From Flavobacteriales bacterium (GTDB lineage: Bacteria > Bacteroidota > Bacteroidia > Flavobacteriales_D > Sanyastnellaceae), in assembly GCA_947456965.1 (NCBI GenBank), contig CANGTU010000008.1, positions 1 to 64,000 on the forward strand: a DNA stretch of 64,000 nt, given 5' to 3'. The notes beneath the pieces were generated by a model. That model did no database searches. It had not been told where the DNA came from and worked only from the letters and a program-made list of their open reading frames with translations. This document shows, one piece after another, positions 62,315 through 64,000 of the stretch (its first letter is position 1; the number at the start of each line of letters is the position of its first letter). Position numbers and translations under genes: made by a program.

Positions 62315-63864
62315 GCCAGTATGCGGGCCATAGCGGCCTCTGCGCAGCGCTCGCCGTCCAGAGCAGCCGACACGATTCCACCGGCATAACCGGCACCTTC
62401 TCCACAGGGATAGAGACCATCTGCATCCGGGTGCATCAGACTCTCCTGATTACGAGGTATCCGCACCGGCGATGAGGTGCGCGACTCAGGCGCCACCAGC
62501 ACGGCCTCGGACGTGAGGTATCCGTTCATCTTGCGACCGAACTGCACAAAACTTTCCCTGAGCGCTGCCGTGATGAATGGAGGCAGAAGCTGATCCAGCC
62601 GGACCGGAACTATCCCTGGCTGATAGGAGCAGGATGGTAAGGTGTTACTCATGCGGCCTTCCACAAAGTCGGTCATCCGCTGCGCCGGAGCTGCCTGTGT
62701 GCCACCTGCCGCTTCCCAGCAGGCCTGCTCCACCATACGCTGGAATGCCACACCGGCAAGTGCTCCGTGATCGCGGTAAGCAGCCACATCAGCGAGATCC
62801 ACGGGTACCACAATGCCTGAATTGGCCCAGGGATTATTGCGCTTGCTGGGCGACCACCCGTTCGTCACGATTTCCCCGGATGCTGTAGCGCATGGGGCTA
62901 TGATGCCGCCCGGGCACATGCAAAAAGAGAACACACTCTTTTCTGCTCCCTGATGAACGAGTGAGTACGAGGCGGGCGGCAGATTCTCGTCCCGCCGGTC
63001 GCAATGATACTGGATACGGTCAATCATGACCTGCGGATGCTCTGCGCGAACGCCCAAAGCAAAGGGCTTGAAGCTGATTTCCCATCGCTTGTCTGCCAGC
63101 AATTGGAAGATGTCCCGTGCCGAATGACCCGTGGCCAGAATCACGGCTCGCGCGGCATGAAGGTGTCCGGACTCGGTCATGACTCCTGTGACCTCCCTGC
63201 CTGTAGTGCAGATGTCGGTCACCCGCGCTCCGAAGTGCACCTCACCGCCTTGTTTTTCAATGCACTCCCGTATCGCCGTGATAATTCCAGGTAGCTTATT
63301 GGTACCCACATGCGGATGGGCATCCACCAGAATATCTGGTGACGCGCCAAACTGCACCAGTGTGCGCAGAACGGACTGCACGTCCCCTCGCTTGGTGGAG
63401 CGGGTGTATAATTTGCCATCAGAATAGGTGCCCGCTCCGCCTTCTCCAAAGCAGTAATTGGAATCGGGATCGGCATCACCTCCTCGACTGATGGCAGCGA
63501 GATCACGCCTCCTGCTGCGCACATCCTTGCCGCGCTCGAGCACGACCGGTGTGAAGCCCTCTTCCAGAAGTCGCAGTGCAGCGAAGAGCCCGGCGGGTCC
63601 GGCTCCTATAATGGCCACACGATGCCGCCCATCTCCCCTGCGGAAGATGCGTTCTGCGGAAGAAGGAGGAGGAGCCGTTCCGGGCGGAATAATCTGCACC
63701 ATCAGACGGATGCGCACCTGCCTGTGGCGGGCATCAATCGATCGCTTCATGATATGAACAGCCGAATGCCCGGGATACCCCGTGCCTTGCAACGCAAGCT
63801 GGCGCACGGTTTCCTCATCGGCGGCTTGCGCCGGGGTCAGCACAATTTCTTTTTGGGTAGACAT
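62308..63864 (-). CDS. NAD(P)/FAD-dependent oxidoreductase
   Basis: A 518-residue flavoprotein. The N-terminal 80 residues are a family-specific beta-rich extension; about 79-95 have the FAD loop VAIIGAGPAGLFAALRLLE. ILATGHSARDIFQLL and, near the end, YPCGEGAGYAGGIVSAALDG (the FAD-binding end loop) are typical of the large family of putative dehydrogenases annotated as FAD-dependent proteins or FixC-like. Probably cytoplasmic. Substrate unknown. It is preceded by a -7 box at 63896-63903. Confidence 0.9.
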   Translation of the reverse strand: MSTQKEIVLTPAQAADEETVRQLALQGTGYPGHSAVHIMKRSIDARHRQVRIRLMVQIIPPGTAPPPSSAERIFRRGDGRHRVAIIGAGPAGLFAALRLLEEGFTPVVLERGKDVRSRRRDLAAISRGGDADPDSNYCFGEGGAGTYSDGKLYTRSTKRGDVQSVLRTLVQFGASPDILVDAHPHVGTNKLPGIITAIRECIEKQGGEVHFGARVTDICTTGREVTGVMTESGHLHAARAVILATGHSARDIFQLLADKRWEISFKPFALGVRAEHPQVMIDRIQYHCDRRDENLPPASYSLVHQGAEKSVFSFCMCPGGIIAPCATASGEIVTNGWSPSKRNNPWANSGIVVPVDLADVAAYRDHGALAGVAFQRMVEQACWEAAGGTQAAPAQRMTDFVEGRMSNTLPSCSYQPGIVPVRLDQLLPPFITAALRESFVQFGRKMNGYLTSEAVLVAPESRTSSPVRIPRNQESLMHPDADGLYPCGEGAGYAGGIVSAALDGERCAEAAMARILAH

Positions 63865-63895
63865 GGGTTGGACTATTCATCCAAAATCAACGCAG

Positions 63896-63903
63896 TAAAG
63901 GTA
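63896..63903 (-). promoter_or_regulatory. -7 promoter box for the 518-residue oxidoreductase
   Basis: TACCTTTA on the minus strand, one mismatch from TAnnTTTG, 31 bases before the start at 63864. Confidence 0.5.
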
Positions 63904-63930
63904 ACAGGACAATTGTGGCAGGAAATTAAA

Positions 63931-63956
63931 AAGCCGCTACCCGAAGGAAGCGGCTT
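63931..63956 (-). terminator. Intrinsic terminator of a gene beyond the right edge
   Basis: An 8-bp stem AAGCCGCT / AGCGGCTT (63931-63938 and 63949-63956). On the minus strand it is followed by TTTTTAATTTC, so it ends a minus-strand transcript coming from right of the window; the remaining 44 bases hold no identifiable gene start. Confidence 0.75.
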
Positions 63957-64000
63957 GAAAATACTTCATGACCATTCTCAGGCCTGGCTTCCATCAGGAG

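Noticed and set aside
1-64000. tRNA or rRNA genes, insertion sequences, prophage or integron parts
   Set aside because: I read both strands for cloverleaf ends, transposase motifs and integrase motifs and saw none; the only RNA gene supported is the SRP RNA.

Overview
The window reads as chromosome of a moderately GC-rich member of the Bacteroidota, most likely Flavobacteriales or a relative. Four kinds of evidence point there. (1) Several giant secreted proteins end in the gliding-motility-associated C-terminal domain that routes cargo through the type IX secretion system (T9SS). (2) Genes have almost no Shine-Dalgarno sequences but recurrently carry the Bacteroidota -7 promoter box TAnnTTTG (TAnnTTYG here). 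(3) Families largely restricted to or enriched in the phylum occur: DUF4249, GAPDH with a long N-terminal extension, a GH3/beta-lactamase fusion, bacillithiol synthesis by BshA. (4) Housekeeping genes are packed tightly with no phage, transposase or CRISPR array. The class-level assignment is inference.

Layout. 1-700 is non-coding and holds two diverged copies of an intergenic element built around a CCCGAGT heptamer array, followed by an NYN-domain ribonuclease-like gene. 1.4-5.6 kb (minus) is a run of LOG-family protein, RsmE, a small membrane protein and a secreted beta-hexosaminidase. 5.7-7.3 kb is pckA. 7.4-11 kb has a FAS1-like lipoprotein, a small membrane protein and a T9SS-exported FG-GAP/VCBS protein. 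11-15.9 kb (minus) has a DUF551-like protein, an enoyl-CoA hydratase, BioY, an M1 peptidase, KdsC and a DUF2520 Rossmann protein. 15.9-19.4 kb (plus) has an RlmI-like methyltransferase translationally coupled to a MntA/HepT-like pair, then a second M1 aminopeptidase.

19.4-31.8 kb (minus) is the most distinctive region. It has three giant T9SS cargo proteins (two are tandem paralogues with CUB, PKD and P-domain modules; the third is a repeat adhesin). Directly upstream lies a coupled ECF sigma factor and a membrane protein with an anti-sigma-like layout whose outer part consists of PKD domains and a C-terminal region resembling the cargo sorting domain. 31.9-46.6 kb is mainly housekeeping: mnmA, a dolichyl-phosphate-mannose-synthase-like glycosyltransferase, the SRP RNA, a CxxCxxCC protein, a conserved cytoplasmic protein, a metallo-hydrolase, purB, an MsbA-like ABC exporter, DUF4249 and DUF983 proteins, an HtrA protease, GAPDH and an SPFH protein. 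46.7-49.1 kb is an unusual fusion of an RnfD/NqrB-like membrane domain with DUF2330. 49.3-57.9 kb has two small secreted proteins, ctlX, cmk, a potassium-channel-like protein, a GH3/beta-lactamase protein and bshA with a partner. 57.9-63.9 kb has aroQ, a large repeat/coiled-coil exported protein and two FAD-dependent oxidoreductases.

At DNA level, many genes have the TAnnTTYG box only 4-8 nt before the start codon, which predicts leaderless mRNAs. The best candidates for something undescribed are the sigma/PKD-protein plus T9SS cargo locus, the widespread leaderless architecture, the MntA-like protein with an eroded catalytic motif, the RnfD-DUF2330 fusion and the duplicated heptamer-repeat element.
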